NCBI GenBank assembly: GCA_037419475.1
Contig: JAXYYF010000110.1
Location: forward strand, 20,194 to 84,193
Reading direction: 5' to 3'
Origin: Hominicoprocola sp037419475
GTDB taxonomy: Bacteria > Bacillota > Clostridia > Oscillospirales > Oscillospiraceae
DNA: 64,000 bases
Shown here: positions 26,901 to 34,978 of the stretch, piece after piece
Layout of the letters: every line of letters starts with the position of its first letter
Numbering within the stretch: position 1 is the first letter of the stretch
Program-made: the position numbers and the translations under genes
Notes under the pieces: generated by a model
What the model saw: only the letters and a program-made list of their open reading frames with translations
What the model was told of the DNA's origin: nothing
Databases searched by the model: none

Positions 26901-29900
26901 GCAGCAAGACCGCCCGCATCCTCAGCGCAGACCGCGGCAGCACGGTGTATGCCGGCGCGCTGACGGGCTATAATACCGGCTCGATCCGTGCATGCAGCGC
27001 TGTTCTGTCTGAGATCAGTGCTACGAGTTATCTTTCCACGGTGCGCGTCGGCGGTTTTGCAGGCTATAGCAGCGGACACATCCGCCAGTCCTATGCCATG
27101 GGCATGCTCCATGTCGATCAGATCAAGGGCGGTGATGTGACGATTGCCGGCTTTGTCGCGGAGAACCGCGGCTCGCTGCGCAGAGACTACTGCGGCGTGG
27201 CGATGAGTTCTGCCGGCGCGGACACCTATGCCTTCGCGCCCTCCGGCAGCACAGCCGAGTGCTATTATCTCGGCGGCGGAACGTATTCCTACCGTGGGCA
27301 GATCAACCTGTACCAGTATCCCACCGGGGCCGCCGCAACGGCGGTTTCCGACGAGGATCTCATGACGCTGGGGCTTTCCGGCTTTGAAACGGTCGATGCG
27401 GAGAACACCTACGACCATCCGCAGAGCGGCTCTGCCTCGGACGCCTACCCCTATCCGGGCGTTGTGACCGGACCGGACGGCAAAACGGTACAGCACTATG
27501 GAGACTGGGTGGTCAAGGCCGACCTTGGCGAAATCGGCGTTTTCTACTGGGAAAAGGAGGAAGGCGGCGCGAACGCCGGCTACCGCATCTCTTATGTTGG
27601 CTTTGAAGGACAAGTGGAGAAGCAGGGCAGCAGCCTCTGTCAGGCTCACGACGACAGTGGCGTGGTCACGGCCTTTGGCTATGGCTACTACTGGCGCGAC
27701 GGACAGAGTGAACCGAGGCTGACCAGCAGCAACTACTGCGTCACCGGTACATCGAAAGATGATGTCCGCCAGTCGCTCAGGCAATATATTCCGGGCTACG
27801 ATTTCATGGTTTATGAGACCGGTGCGGAAAGCGGCAGTCTGCGCCTGCTTTCCGCTGACCAGCAGAATACAACGTGGCAGCTCTACGGAAGATCCGGTCA
27901 GGAAAATGGGAAAATCTATAATTTTGAGATCTGTCCCTTCTTCGGCAACGCATTGAGCTATACCGGCGGCTACGGCACGCTGGTGGGAAGCACGGCGAAG
28001 CCGGGCGAGACGGATCGGGAGTATGAGATACGTTCGGTCGAGCAGTTACAGTTTATCAACTGGAGTTATACCGGCTATGTCGGGAAAACGGACCGCTACG
28101 TCAACGCTGAGACCTATAAGACCTTCCCTTATCTGCAATATGCCAGCATTATTACGCGAGGTACGCAGACCAGGGAAAACGCAGGTCATACGATCCGAAA
28201 CTGGAAGCAGACGCACGACCTCAATGGCGCAGGCCGCGGCCCGGTGGACAAAAAGACCAATGTAGCGGGCAACAAGCAGCTCGCCCCCATTGCCGGTGCG
28301 GTGATCCACACGTGGGAGAGCGAGCGTTATAAGTCAATCCTCTATAACTGGTTCGGTGGCAGCTATGATGGACAGAACTACTACATCAAGAACATTGATA
28401 TCGACTCGCCCTGTTACAATGTCGGCCTGTTCGGAACGACGGTCGGTGCAACGATTCAGAATATCATCCTCTACAGCGATAACAACGCCGTGATCCAACG
28501 CAGCTCAGATCCGTCGTCTTGGAACTATCAGGATGGATCGAGCAAATCACCGCCATCCAATGTTCGGGAATATCAGTGCGCGTATGCGCTTGGCGGCCTG
28601 GTCGGCATTGCCTATGATTATAACAATGGCAGCAGCACCATCGAAAACTGCGCCATCGCAGGCTACAAGATCGAGGACAACAGCAAGAATATGCTGGCCC
28701 TCGGCGAAGCGGTGGTGGGCGGTCTGGTCGGCGTTTCCAATGTTGATTTGAAAAAGTGCTCCGCTGTGGTGGATATCGAGGTCAATTGCACACATCTGTG
28801 GAAAGTGGACGGGTCTCTCGCTTCCGCGCTCTATGGAAACTTCGTCCGTGTCGGCGGTCTGGTGGGCGGTCTGCGCTATAAGGCGACAGACTGTTACACC
28901 GGCGGTAAGATCACCGTTTCGGAGGATACACTCAAAGAACGTATTAAAAGCGGTGATGACAGCAATAAGTCCTTTGTCGTCAATGAGGATACGCAGATCA
29001 AGTGGTCGGCTAACCGTGCGGGTTGGGACTCGATGGGACGCAAGAACGATAATCTGAACCCCGCGACCACTGAGTTCATCGGCGGCATCGGCGGCAGCGG
29101 CTTTTCTTCCAACTTTATCAACTTCACGGACAGTAACGGACAGGGGCCGACGGATGGCAGTCCAGTGTTTGAGAACTGCTATACCTATCTGGAGCTGCCG
29201 GAGATGCAGGGAACTATCACCGGCATCAGCGTGATCGGCAGTCTGGCTGACCGCTATGCGGACGGCAACGGACGTGTAACGATCAAAAACTGCTACTATC
29301 TGGGGGAGAGCACGCTCAAATATTTGAAGTTCGAGAAACTCTCCATGTGCTATAACGATGGCAGGGAATCCATGTACAGCATCCTCAACGGCAACACGAG
29401 CTTGCAGCAGGATATGCTCAACGGTGATCTGCTGTATCTGAACCGGTATATGTGGAGCGCGGCCGGATGGAACAAGCGCACGCTTGACGGCCTGACAAAG
29501 CTCACCTATACACAGATGTCGCAGCTCATCGGCGAGTCCGGTATCCAGACGGCCAACGCGGCCAACGGCGCGAGCAAGAACTTCAACAACTTTGTGGACG
29601 CGCTCAACAACGGCCGCACCGACGCGAACGCGTCTTATGACTGGGTGACGAGCGAGGAGGACGGCGCGCAGGTTCACGGCAAGTACAGTTTCCCCGGCGC
29701 GGACACCGAGCTGCTGGCGCAGGATTACCCCTTCCCCACGGTGCTGCGTCAGACCAGTGCGCTGGGCGAAACGGTCAATCTGCACTACGGCAGATGGCCG
29801 AAGACCGGCCTCTACTGGTCGTGCGGCATTGCTTCGATCGATCTGCTTACGGACTTTAACGCCGAGGCCAACGCCTCCACGATTACGCTGGAACTGATCC

Positions 29901-30415
29901 CGCGCGGTGTTGCCATCGGTACGGCGGAGACCCCGAAGTTTGAATACACCGACCAGAGCATTGTGACGGTCGGCGGCGTGGAACGCAACCCGGACGCCGA
30001 CATCGGCGGCTACATCATTACGCTTACCGGCCTGAAGGCGGGTGCGGCGGAGATTACCGTGACGGCCGGCGGCTATGAGGCGCGGCTGATGGTGACGGTG
30101 GGCGCGGAGCTGAACGTCACCGCCGAGCCGGACAGCGTCTCGATCAATATCGGCGGCGAGGCGTCGCTGCGTCTGAGTGCAAAGGACGCGGCGGGGCAGG
30201 AGCTCACCGGTGTGAAATGGAGCGTGGAGAGCTCTGATGCGACCATCGCGGCAACAAAGTTTAGCACGACCGACCCGTCCACGGTCATGATCAAGGGCGT
30301 GAGCGAGGGCGATGTGTCGTTGCTCGTCAGTGCGGATTATACGCTGCCCAACGGCATGGCGTTCCATGGTGAAACCATTCTTTCGGCCAGCGTTATGGCA
30401 AAAGCGGCAGACTAA
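23984..30415 (+). CDS. Giant type IV prepilin-like protein with GLUG-type repeats and C-terminal Ig-like domain
   Basis: A 2143-residue secreted protein whose N-terminus is a normal class III prepilin leader and pilin helix (leader MKRANRNDKRG, then FTLAEVLLAVGILVVLF with Glu5). After a globular region of about 400 residues come long arrays of Gly-rich GLUG-like units (GGLVGTASG, GGLIGRTDS, AAGLVGTTA, VGGFAGYSSG, LGGLVGIAYD, VGGLVGGLRY). Three spaced HYG(D/R)W units lie near residues 680, 1170 and 1932. The C-terminus (about 1965-2143) is Ig-like, with TLTGLKAGAAEITVTAGGYE. There is no sortase or SLH anchor, so incorporation at the pilus tip is the simplest reading. ATG at 23984 follows AAAGGAG. 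An adhesin role is inferred. Confidence 0.85.
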   Translation: MKRANRNDKRGFTLAEVLLAVGILVVLFALAMIPITRMQKDLRQTELDGKAEIVFAAAQNRMTQLQAAGMKDLYQLDMADVSALGYKPLDSEGDETIKADTLCFVTSESRDDTSSAAYAILPEDQLEAGVRGAYWIVEFNPASGSVYAVFYSEQVITLSAAERDFYRIRSRRLDGGAVLGYYGGDAIDSVSTGELDPELTLINAERLQVKVVCDRQGAYPLEFYATITDENRNKVSFQLGGDEVKLLTTRRYEATLTLDELTDEMRFAEQNRLSGLMPGSDLTVTIRVSSKDKLVDAKEVSCTTNSLFEEVRPQADGGKAAVLTYGRHLQNLDQDSGVTDITTAIQEADIQFVSTSEEGWDSLYGTKTFQPIRNGALRTYTSSVEDEDGTVYHPVIYDLTVDTSGDAGLFASFAGDALNGIRLSGAKVKGTGSVGALAGMVTKSAVIDGCQVYLSRGVHDHLTGKTEQDLWLDGRITGGLVGTASGRMSVTNSFAATVLHGDQAAGGLIGRTDSSLTVEHSYADCYLYAGNTGTAAGLVGTTASATSTLLLKNCYAAGFLSAGITAGLTAIEMTEEDSLINCYTAAAPLEAEQMLTYSTACPSIAMPQLQNVFYLAGAEKNLTGTEQVSYTQWSGENRVNAAQKLGGDFTAVTGESTMAYNLKKGLGLTAYSYPKLTDLPHYGDWQAEFEPGTLVYYERYTDGWGFYGGGKSALSDTSDVLGDGYGVVYEDKNAIPESGLTVMGEGINATSPVELKKDSAIEFTNEDKTYYLLPLPTALVDRAALPETGFYYSISIGTQTYAYNPHFAKTVTEGDVSTADAGEQTISIRTARQLYALSLYYDAYSTRLVKNATFSQERSIDYPSYSWRSYTVSGKTVAAQAPIGTGAKPFTHIYNGGSWPITGLSITAEGDYAGMFGRSRGQLRNIVLRGEEEQSIRIKGIIELRTVHIGVLAGENDGSIYNCSVSGYFISNGSKTARILSADRGSTVYAGALTGYNTGSIRACSAVLSEISATSYLSTVRVGGFAGYSSGHIRQSYAMGMLHVDQIKGGDVTIAGFVAENRGSLRRDYCGVAMSSAGADTYAFAPSGSTAECYYLGGGTYSYRGQINLYQYPTGAAATAVSDEDLMTLGLSGFETVDAENTYDHPQSGSASDAYPYPGVVTGPDGKTVQHYGDWVVKADLGEIGVFYWEKEEGGANAGYRISYVGFEGQVEKQGSSLCQAHDDSGVVTAFGYGYYWRDGQSEPRLTSSNYCVTGTSKDDVRQSLRQYIPGYDFMVYETGAESGSLRLLSADQQNTTWQLYGRSGQENGKIYNFEICPFFGNALSYTGGYGTLVGSTAKPGETDREYEIRSVEQLQFINWSYTGYVGKTDRYVNAETYKTFPYLQYASIITRGTQTRENAGHTIRNWKQTHDLNGAGRGPVDKKTNVAGNKQLAPIAGAVIHTWESERYKSILYNWFGGSYDGQNYYIKNIDIDSPCYNVGLFGTTVGATIQNIILYSDNNAVIQRSSDPSSWNYQDGSSKSPPSNVREYQCAYALGGLVGIAYDYNNGSSTIENCAIAGYKIEDNSKNMLALGEAVVGGLVGVSNVDLKKCSAVVDIEVNCTHLWKVDGSLASALYGNFVRVGGLVGGLRYKATDCYTGGKITVSEDTLKERIKSGDDSNKSFVVNEDTQIKWSANRAGWDSMGRKNDNLNPATTEFIGGIGGSGFSSNFINFTDSNGQGPTDGSPVFENCYTYLELPEMQGTITGISVIGSLADRYADGNGRVTIKNCYYLGESTLKYLKFEKLSMCYNDGRESMYSILNGNTSLQQDMLNGDLLYLNRYMWSAAGWNKRTLDGLTKLTYTQMSQLIGESGIQTANAANGASKNFNNFVDALNNGRTDANASYDWVTSEEDGAQVHGKYSFPGADTELLAQDYPFPTVLRQTSALGETVNLHYGRWPKTGLYWSCGIASIDLLTDFNAEANASTITLELIPRGVAIGTAETPKFEYTDQSIVTVGGVERNPDADIGGYIITLTGLKAGAAEITVTAGGYEARLMVTVGAELNVTAEPDSVSINIGGEASLRLSAKDAAGQELTGVKWSVESSDATIAATKFSTTDPSTVMIKGVSEGDVSLLVSADYTLPNGMAFHGETILSASVMAKAAD

Positions 30416-30439
30416 AACAAAGAAAGGAGGACCGGAAAG

Positions 30440-31102
30440 ATGAAAAAACTGCACAATGAGCGCGGCGAAACCATTTTGATGGTTCTCCTTTTGCTTGTGC
30501 TTGCAACGATGGTCAGTGCGGTCGTGCTTGCGGCGGCGGTCAGCGCGGCGAAGAACATGCACACAGACCGCGAGGCACAGCAGAATTACCTGACCGTCAG
30601 CTCTGCGGCGGAACTGGTGCGCGAGAGCATCCTCGGGAAGACCTATAGCCGCACGGAAACCACGATCGAGCGGACATGGCTGGATGAAGAGGGACAGGAG
30701 CACAGCAGCACAAGCACCTCCGTCGCGTATAAGCGGCCCGAGGGCCTGATGGCGCCGTGGCTCAACGACTGCATCGACGACGATGCGGAACGCACGATCT
30801 TCAGAAGAAGCACGATCGAGCTTTCGGCTGCACCCTCGGCCACCTCTGGAGAGGATTCCTCCGGCAAGCTTAAAACTGTCCAGGCGGTATATACGATGGA
30901 TGATGACTTTAATATCACCATCATTTTTTCCTTGCCGGATGCCGGCGATAACGACTGCGTGATGACGCTTGAGGTGAAGGGTACAAAGACAGTCGGCACA
31001 CCAAAGGTCGTTTCGCTGGGGGGAGACAGCGGCACAAAAACAGAGCAGGAAACGAGCATCACATGGAACTCGGCGAAAATCAGCAAGGGGGCGTCGGCAT
31101 GA
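30440..31102 (+). CDS. Minor pilin-like protein lacking Glu5 (GspK/PilX-like position)
   Basis: A 220-residue protein with a class III leader MKKLHNERG and mature start ETILMVLLLLVLATMVSAVV. Position 5 of the mature form is Met instead of the conserved Glu. In T2SS and T4P the tip pseudopilin GspK/PilK is the one that lacks Glu5. The extracytoplasmic part has no known domain. It sits 24 bases after the giant prepilin with AAAGGAGG upstream and overlaps the next gene by four bases. Confidence 0.75.
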   Translation: MKKLHNERGETILMVLLLLVLATMVSAVVLAAAVSAAKNMHTDREAQQNYLTVSSAAELVRESILGKTYSRTETTIERTWLDEEGQEHSSTSTSVAYKRPEGLMAPWLNDCIDDDAERTIFRRSTIELSAAPSATSGEDSSGKLKTVQAVYTMDDDFNITIIFSLPDAGDNDCVMTLEVKGTKTVGTPKVVSLGGDSGTKTEQETSITWNSAKISKGASA

Positions 31103-31410
31103 AAAAACTGAAGGATCAACGCGGCGAAACGCTGGTCGAGAGCTTGGCTTCCGTCCTTATTGCCGTGATGGCATTTGGGATATTGACCACCGCGGCCATC
31201 ACAGCGGCAAAGATCAATGCGAGAGTGCGGGAGGAGGATGTTTCCTTCCGCTATGACGGCGCAGAGGCTCTCGGTGCGGTGACGATCACGCTGGAGGATA
31301 CCGGCGGCCGAAAGACCGTGTCGGGAAAGAACGGCGTTCCGGAAGTGGAGCTTTACCGAGAGAATGAATACCTCTACTATCCCTCCCCCAGAACAGGAGA
31401 CACGCCATGA
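31099..31410 (+). CDS. Minor pilin-like protein (type II pseudopilin)
   Basis: A 103-residue prepilin-like protein, leader MKKLKDQRG and mature start ETLVESLASVLIAVMAFGIL with Glu5 present. Only about 65 residues follow the pilin helix. The start at 31099 overlaps the previous stop (ATGA) and has AAGGGGG upstream; a more upstream in-frame codon at 31063 would add residues before the leader that pilins do not have. It overlaps the next gene by four bases. Confidence 0.78.
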   Translation: MKKLKDQRGETLVESLASVLIAVMAFGILTTAAITAAKINARVREEDVSFRYDGAEALGAVTITLEDTGGRKTVSGKNGVPEVELYRENEYLYYPSPRTGDTP

Positions 31411-31904
31411 AGTATCTGAAAGACAACAGAGGCGTCACGCTGGTCGAAATGCTCAGTACGATTATCATTGTGCTGCTGGTGAGCGCGCTTGTGGCGGCGG
31501 GCGTATCGTTCGGGACAAGGAACTACCGAAGCTCCATGGCGATGTCGCAGGCGCAGACACTTCGCTCTACCCTGACGACGGTGCTGAGCGACAAGCTTCG
31601 CTTTTGCGGAACGGTGGTCACGAATGAGGCACAGGAGGTGCTGGAAATTTTCGTGCGCGACATCGGCTCGGTGGAGGGTGAAGAGCAGGGCGAGGCCTTC
31701 GGCATTGTGGATGGCAAGGTGCTGCTCGGAGAGAATAAGCTTCTCAGTTCCGCCGCATATCCCGAGGGGCTGAAGGTCAGCGGCCTGACACTTACCTATG
31801 AAGAAACGACGGGAATTTTTTCCGTGTCCTTCTGCATTACGGATCAACAGGATAAGGAATTGGCAAAAACAGAATTTCAGGTCAAACGGATCAACTCCGT
31901 TTGA
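31407..31904 (+). CDS. Minor pilin-like protein (type II pseudopilin)
   Basis: A 165-residue prepilin-like protein, leader MKYLKDNRG and mature start VTLVEMLSTIIIVLLVSALV with Glu5. It is the last gene of the pilus operon. Its final codons form the 5' arm and loop of the operon terminator, so the stop lies inside the hairpin. Confidence 0.8.
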   Translation: MKYLKDNRGVTLVEMLSTIIIVLLVSALVAAGVSFGTRNYRSSMAMSQAQTLRSTLTTVLSDKLRFCGTVVTNEAQEVLEIFVRDIGSVEGEEQGEAFGIVDGKVLLGENKLLSSAAYPEGLKVSGLTLTYEETTGIFSVSFCITDQQDKELAKTEFQVKRINSV

Positions 31905-31915
31905 CCTGATTTTTT
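31877..31915 (+). terminator. Terminator of the type IV pilus operon
   Basis: Perfect 14-bp stem, 31877-31890 (TCAGGTCAAACGGA) with 31896-31909, five-base loop, then six T residues. It overlaps the end of the last minor pilin gene and the end of the broken response regulator on the other strand. Confidence 0.92.
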
Positions 31916-32245
31916 GGAAAGGGACGGCGGATGTAGTCCGTCGCGTCGAGCGTGTAGGCGCGCTCCATGAAATCGTCGGTCTGCTCCGCGGAGATAACGA
32001 TGACAGGAATCTGCTCGATCCAGTGATAGCGGTTCATGGTTTCCAGCACGGCAAAACCGCCCATATCCGGCATGACCATGTCGAGCATCATCAGGTCGAT
32101 GTCGGGCGTGTGACGCAGAAAGAAGATCGCGTCGGAGCCGTTGATGGCCTCCTCGTATTGATATCTGTTGCCGAGGATCTCCTTTTAGCAGGGCGCGGTT
32201 GATCTCCGAGTCGTCAACGATCAGGATTTTCTGCTTTTCTTCCAT
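31891..32245 (-). pseudogene. Frameshifted response regulator receiver domain
   Basis: The first 20 codons from 32245 encode a receiver start (EEKQKILIVDDSEINRALL, with the acidic DD pair). After CTGCTAAAAGGAG near 32187 the frame must shift by +1 to continue as EILGNRYQYEEAINGSD and LMMLDMVMPDMGGFAVL with the phosphorylation Asp. The domain then ends early, after DYIRRPF (Arg where Lys is usual), inside the pilus operon terminator. The ribosome site GAAAGGAAGG is intact. The opening resembles receivers that precede GGDEF or HD-GYP output domains in clostridia, but no output domain remains. Confidence 0.75.
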
Positions 32246-32278
32246 GATCCGTTACTTCCTTCCTTTCCGACCGTCCGC

Positions 32279-32299
32279 AAAAAGACGGCGCGGGCCGTC
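32279..32299 (-). terminator. Probable terminator downstream of the MATE gene
   Basis: On the minus strand GACGG-CCCGCG-CCGTC runs directly into TTTTT. A longer competing stem, CGGGCCG with CGGCCCG, lies at 32291-32313. It precedes the broken response regulator. Confidence 0.5.
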
Positions 32300-32367
32300 C
32301 ATGCTGCGGCCCGAGCGGATAAAATGGGGAAAATACAAGAAACGTATAGTAATCTCCGCATTACTTG

Positions 32368-33720
32368 TCAAATTTTGCCGCGCTTATCGCGCCGCATGAG
32401 CCAGATAAACGCGATCACACAGACAATGTCAGAGAACAGGGATCCAAAGGTGGAGGCAAGCCCCATGGGGAAGAGCGTCTGCGGGAAGAGCGCCGAGGCA
32501 AAATACGCGCCGGGAATGCGCACCAGAAGGATGGAGAGCAGATTGTGCAGGAACGAGAGCCCGGATCTGCTGCGCGCACAGAAATAGCCGCTGAAGGCAA
32601 AATGAAGTCCGGCCAGACAGCTGTCCCACACGTAGCTGCGAAGATACTGCCCGCCGAGACGAATGACCTCTGCACCGTCGCCGCGTGCGGCGTCGGTGAA
32701 AAGACCAACGATCGGCTCCGCGGCGAACTGGACGAGCACGGAGACGAAGAAGCTCAGACCGCAAGCGAGCGCGGCGGCATAGCGCATCGTTTCCAATGCG
32801 CGCTCCGGCTTGCCCGCGCCGATGTTCTGCGCACCGAGCGCGGAAACGGTGGAGAGCACGGACGAGGGAACGAGGAAGAGAAAGCTCATGATCTTCTCCA
32901 CAATGCCGACTGCCGCCGCATCGGTCAATCCGCGGCGGTTTGCGATGATGGTGATGACCATGAAGGAGACCTGAATAAAGCCGTCCTGAAGCGTGACGGG
33001 GATGCCGATGCGCAGGATGCGGCCGGTCACTTCCCGCTGGGGCTTGAAGTCATCCCGGCTCAGAGCGATGCTGCCGCGCCGCCGGATCACCGCAAGGGAG
33101 ATCAGCACGCTGAGCGCCTGAGAGAGCGTGGTGCCAAGGGCCGCACCGGCAGGGCCGAGATGCAGTGCACCCATGAAGAGGTAGTCAAGCCCAATGTTGA
33201 CTGCACAGGCAACGGCAATGAAGTACATGGGGCTCTTGCTGTCGCCGAGGCCTCGAAAGATGGAGCTGATGATGTTGTAGGCTGTGATGAACGGAATGCC
33301 GATAAAGCAGATCGTCAGATATTCCGCCGTGCCGGCGACTGCCTCGGCAGGGGTGGACAAAATGGCAATGATACCGTCCCGGCACATAAGAAGAACGGCG
33401 GTCAGGATAACGGAGAGCGAGAGAAAGAGCGTGGCCGTGTTGCCGATGCAGGCAGAGGTGCGGGGGCGGTCGTTCGCGCCGACCGCCTGTGCGATATTGA
33501 CCGTTGCACCCATGGCGAGGCCGACGATCATCACGGTGACCATGTGCATGAACTGCGAGCCGACCGACACGGCAGTGGTGCTGGATACTTCCTCAAACTG
33601 GCCGATGATGAAAAGATCGGCCATGCCGTAAAGCGTTTGCAGAAAGTAGGAGAGCAGATAGGGCAGAGAGAAACGTATGACGTTTTTCAACACACTGCCG
33701 GTTGTAAGGCTTCTTTCCAT
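32368..33720 (-). CDS. MATE-family multidrug/metabolite exporter
   Basis: A 450-residue cation-coupled antiporter with 12 predicted membrane segments in two homologous halves; each half opens with the family's pattern (LPYLLSYFLQTLYGMADLFI and IGIPVTLQDGFIQVSFMVIT). The substrate is unknown. A minus-strand promoter (TTGATC, 17 bases, TATTCT) lies about 55 bases upstream, and AAGGGGG precedes the ATG. Nothing else is visible between this gene and the ilvE terminator. Confidence 0.9.
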   Translation of the reverse strand: MERSLTTGSVLKNVIRFSLPYLLSYFLQTLYGMADLFIIGQFEEVSSTTAVSVGSQFMHMVTVMIVGLAMGATVNIAQAVGANDRPRTSACIGNTATLFLSLSVILTAVLLMCRDGIIAILSTPAEAVAGTAEYLTICFIGIPFITAYNIISSIFRGLGDSKSPMYFIAVACAVNIGLDYLFMGALHLGPAGAALGTTLSQALSVLISLAVIRRRGSIALSRDDFKPQREVTGRILRIGIPVTLQDGFIQVSFMVITIIANRRGLTDAAAVGIVEKIMSFLFLVPSSVLSTVSALGAQNIGAGKPERALETMRYAAALACGLSFFVSVLVQFAAEPIVGLFTDAARGDGAEVIRLGGQYLRSYVWDSCLAGLHFAFSGYFCARSRSGLSFLHNLLSILLVRIPGAYFASALFPQTLFPMGLASTFGSLFSDIVCVIAFIWLMRRDKRGKI

Positions 33721-33844
33721 GGGTGGGGCGTCCCCCTTGTCGTATTTGCAAGAATAGTAATAGAATAGTACGAAATAACCGCAGGATCAATGTGGAATTG
33801 GAAAAAAGTTCTAAAAATAATGGATCGTAGCCGGAAATGAGAGA

Positions 33845-33879
33845 AAAAGCCATTCCCCGTATGCAGGGGAATGGCTTTT
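33845..33879 (-). terminator. Terminator after ilvE
   Basis: AAAAGCCATTCCCC pairs perfectly with GGGGAATGGCTTTT around a seven-base loop; on the minus strand it ends in a T run. Confidence 0.92.
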
Positions 33880-33893
33880 CGAAAAGCGGAAAC

Positions 33894-34955
33894 TCAGATG
33901 CGCAGTGTCCAGCCGAAGGGGTCGGGCTTTGTGCCCCACTGAATGCCGGTGAGCTCGTCGTAGAGCTTCTGGGACATCTCACCAATCTCGTTGTGGTTGA
34001 TCTCGTAACGCTGATCGCCCCAGCCGAGCGCGCCGATGGGGGAGATGACGGCAGCCGTGCCGATGCACCACGCTTCCTCAAGCGCGCCGGTCTTGGCGGC
34101 CTCGAAAAGCTCGTCCACGCTCAGCAGGCGCTCCTCCACAGGAACGCCCCAGCTCTTGAGCAGCTCAATGGCGGATTTGCGGGTGACGCCGCGCAGAATG
34201 GAGCCAGTCAGGGCGGGAGTGACAACGGTGCCGTTGATCTTAAACATGACGTTCATGCCGCCGCCCTCTTCGACGTATTTGCGCTCCACGCCGTCGAGCC
34301 AGAGGACCTGCGAATAGCCCTTGGCCTCGGCGCGCTCGCCGGCGCGGTTGGCTGCACCGTAGTTGCCGCCGCACTTGGCCTCACCTGTGCCGCCGCGCAC
34401 CGCGCGCACATCCTCGGTCTCGACCATGATGGGAACGGGCTTGAGACCGTCGGAGAAGTAACTGCCCGAGGGGGAGAGAATGATGACGAACGACGCTTCA
34501 TGCACACCATGCAGAGCCAGCGTCGGATCGGTGGAATACAGGAAGGGGCGAATATAGAGCGACGTGCCGGGATCGTTCGGAACCCACTTCTGGTCGACGC
34601 GGACGACCTCCTTGATGGCCTGAAGCGCATCGTCGGGATCGACCTGCGGCAGGCCAAGACGCTCGCAGGAGCGGTTCAGGCGGGCGACATTCTCCCACGG
34701 ACGGAAGAGCTGCACCGCGCCGTCGGGACGGCGGTAGGCCTTCATGCCCTCAAAGACCTCCGTACCGTAGTGCAGGACGCTGGCGGCGGGGGAGAGGGAG
34801 ATGGGGCCGTAGGGCACGATGCGCGCATCATGCCAGCCTTGATCGGCACTGTAGTCCATGATAAACATGTGATCGGTGAACACGGAGCCGAAGCCGAGCT
34901 TGTCGGACGGCGGCAGCGTGCCGGGATGTGTATTTTCCACGTAAGTGATATTCAT
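33894..34955 (-). CDS. ilvE: Branched-chain amino acid aminotransferase IlvE
   Basis: PLP-dependent fold-type IV aminotransferase interconverting Leu, Ile and Val with their 2-oxo acids; 353 residues, the longer (type II) form. The PLP lysine is in EAKCGGNYGAA near residue 195; the phosphate-binding segments GSILRGVTRKS and GTAAVISPIG are intact. Start: ATG at 34955 with AAAGGAG nine bases upstream. It is third in a minus-strand unit after a lactate-permease family carrier and a HicDH-like dehydrogenase. Confidence 0.95.
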   Translation of the reverse strand: MNITYVENTHPGTLPPSDKLGFGSVFTDHMFIMDYSADQGWHDARIVPYGPISLSPAASVLHYGTEVFEGMKAYRRPDGAVQLFRPWENVARLNRSCERLGLPQVDPDDALQAIKEVVRVDQKWVPNDPGTSLYIRPFLYSTDPTLALHGVHEASFVIILSPSGSYFSDGLKPVPIMVETEDVRAVRGGTGEAKCGGNYGAANRAGERAEAKGYSQVLWLDGVERKYVEEGGGMNVMFKINGTVVTPALTGSILRGVTRKSAIELLKSWGVPVEERLLSVDELFEAAKTGALEEAWCIGTAAVISPIGALGWGDQRYEINHNEIGEMSQKLYDELTGIQWGTKPDPFGWTLRI

Positions 34956-34978
34956 AAGAGAGAACTCCTTTCCTTTTC

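Noticed and set aside
28547..30703. A 718-codon open frame antisense to the giant prepilin and first minor pilin
   Set aside because: Rich in His and Arg with no family motif and spanning two real genes; a composition artefact.
32170..32200. Programmed frameshift in the response regulator
   Set aside because: CTAAAAGGAG is not a known +1 slippery site and the protein is also truncated at its C-terminus, so decay is simpler.
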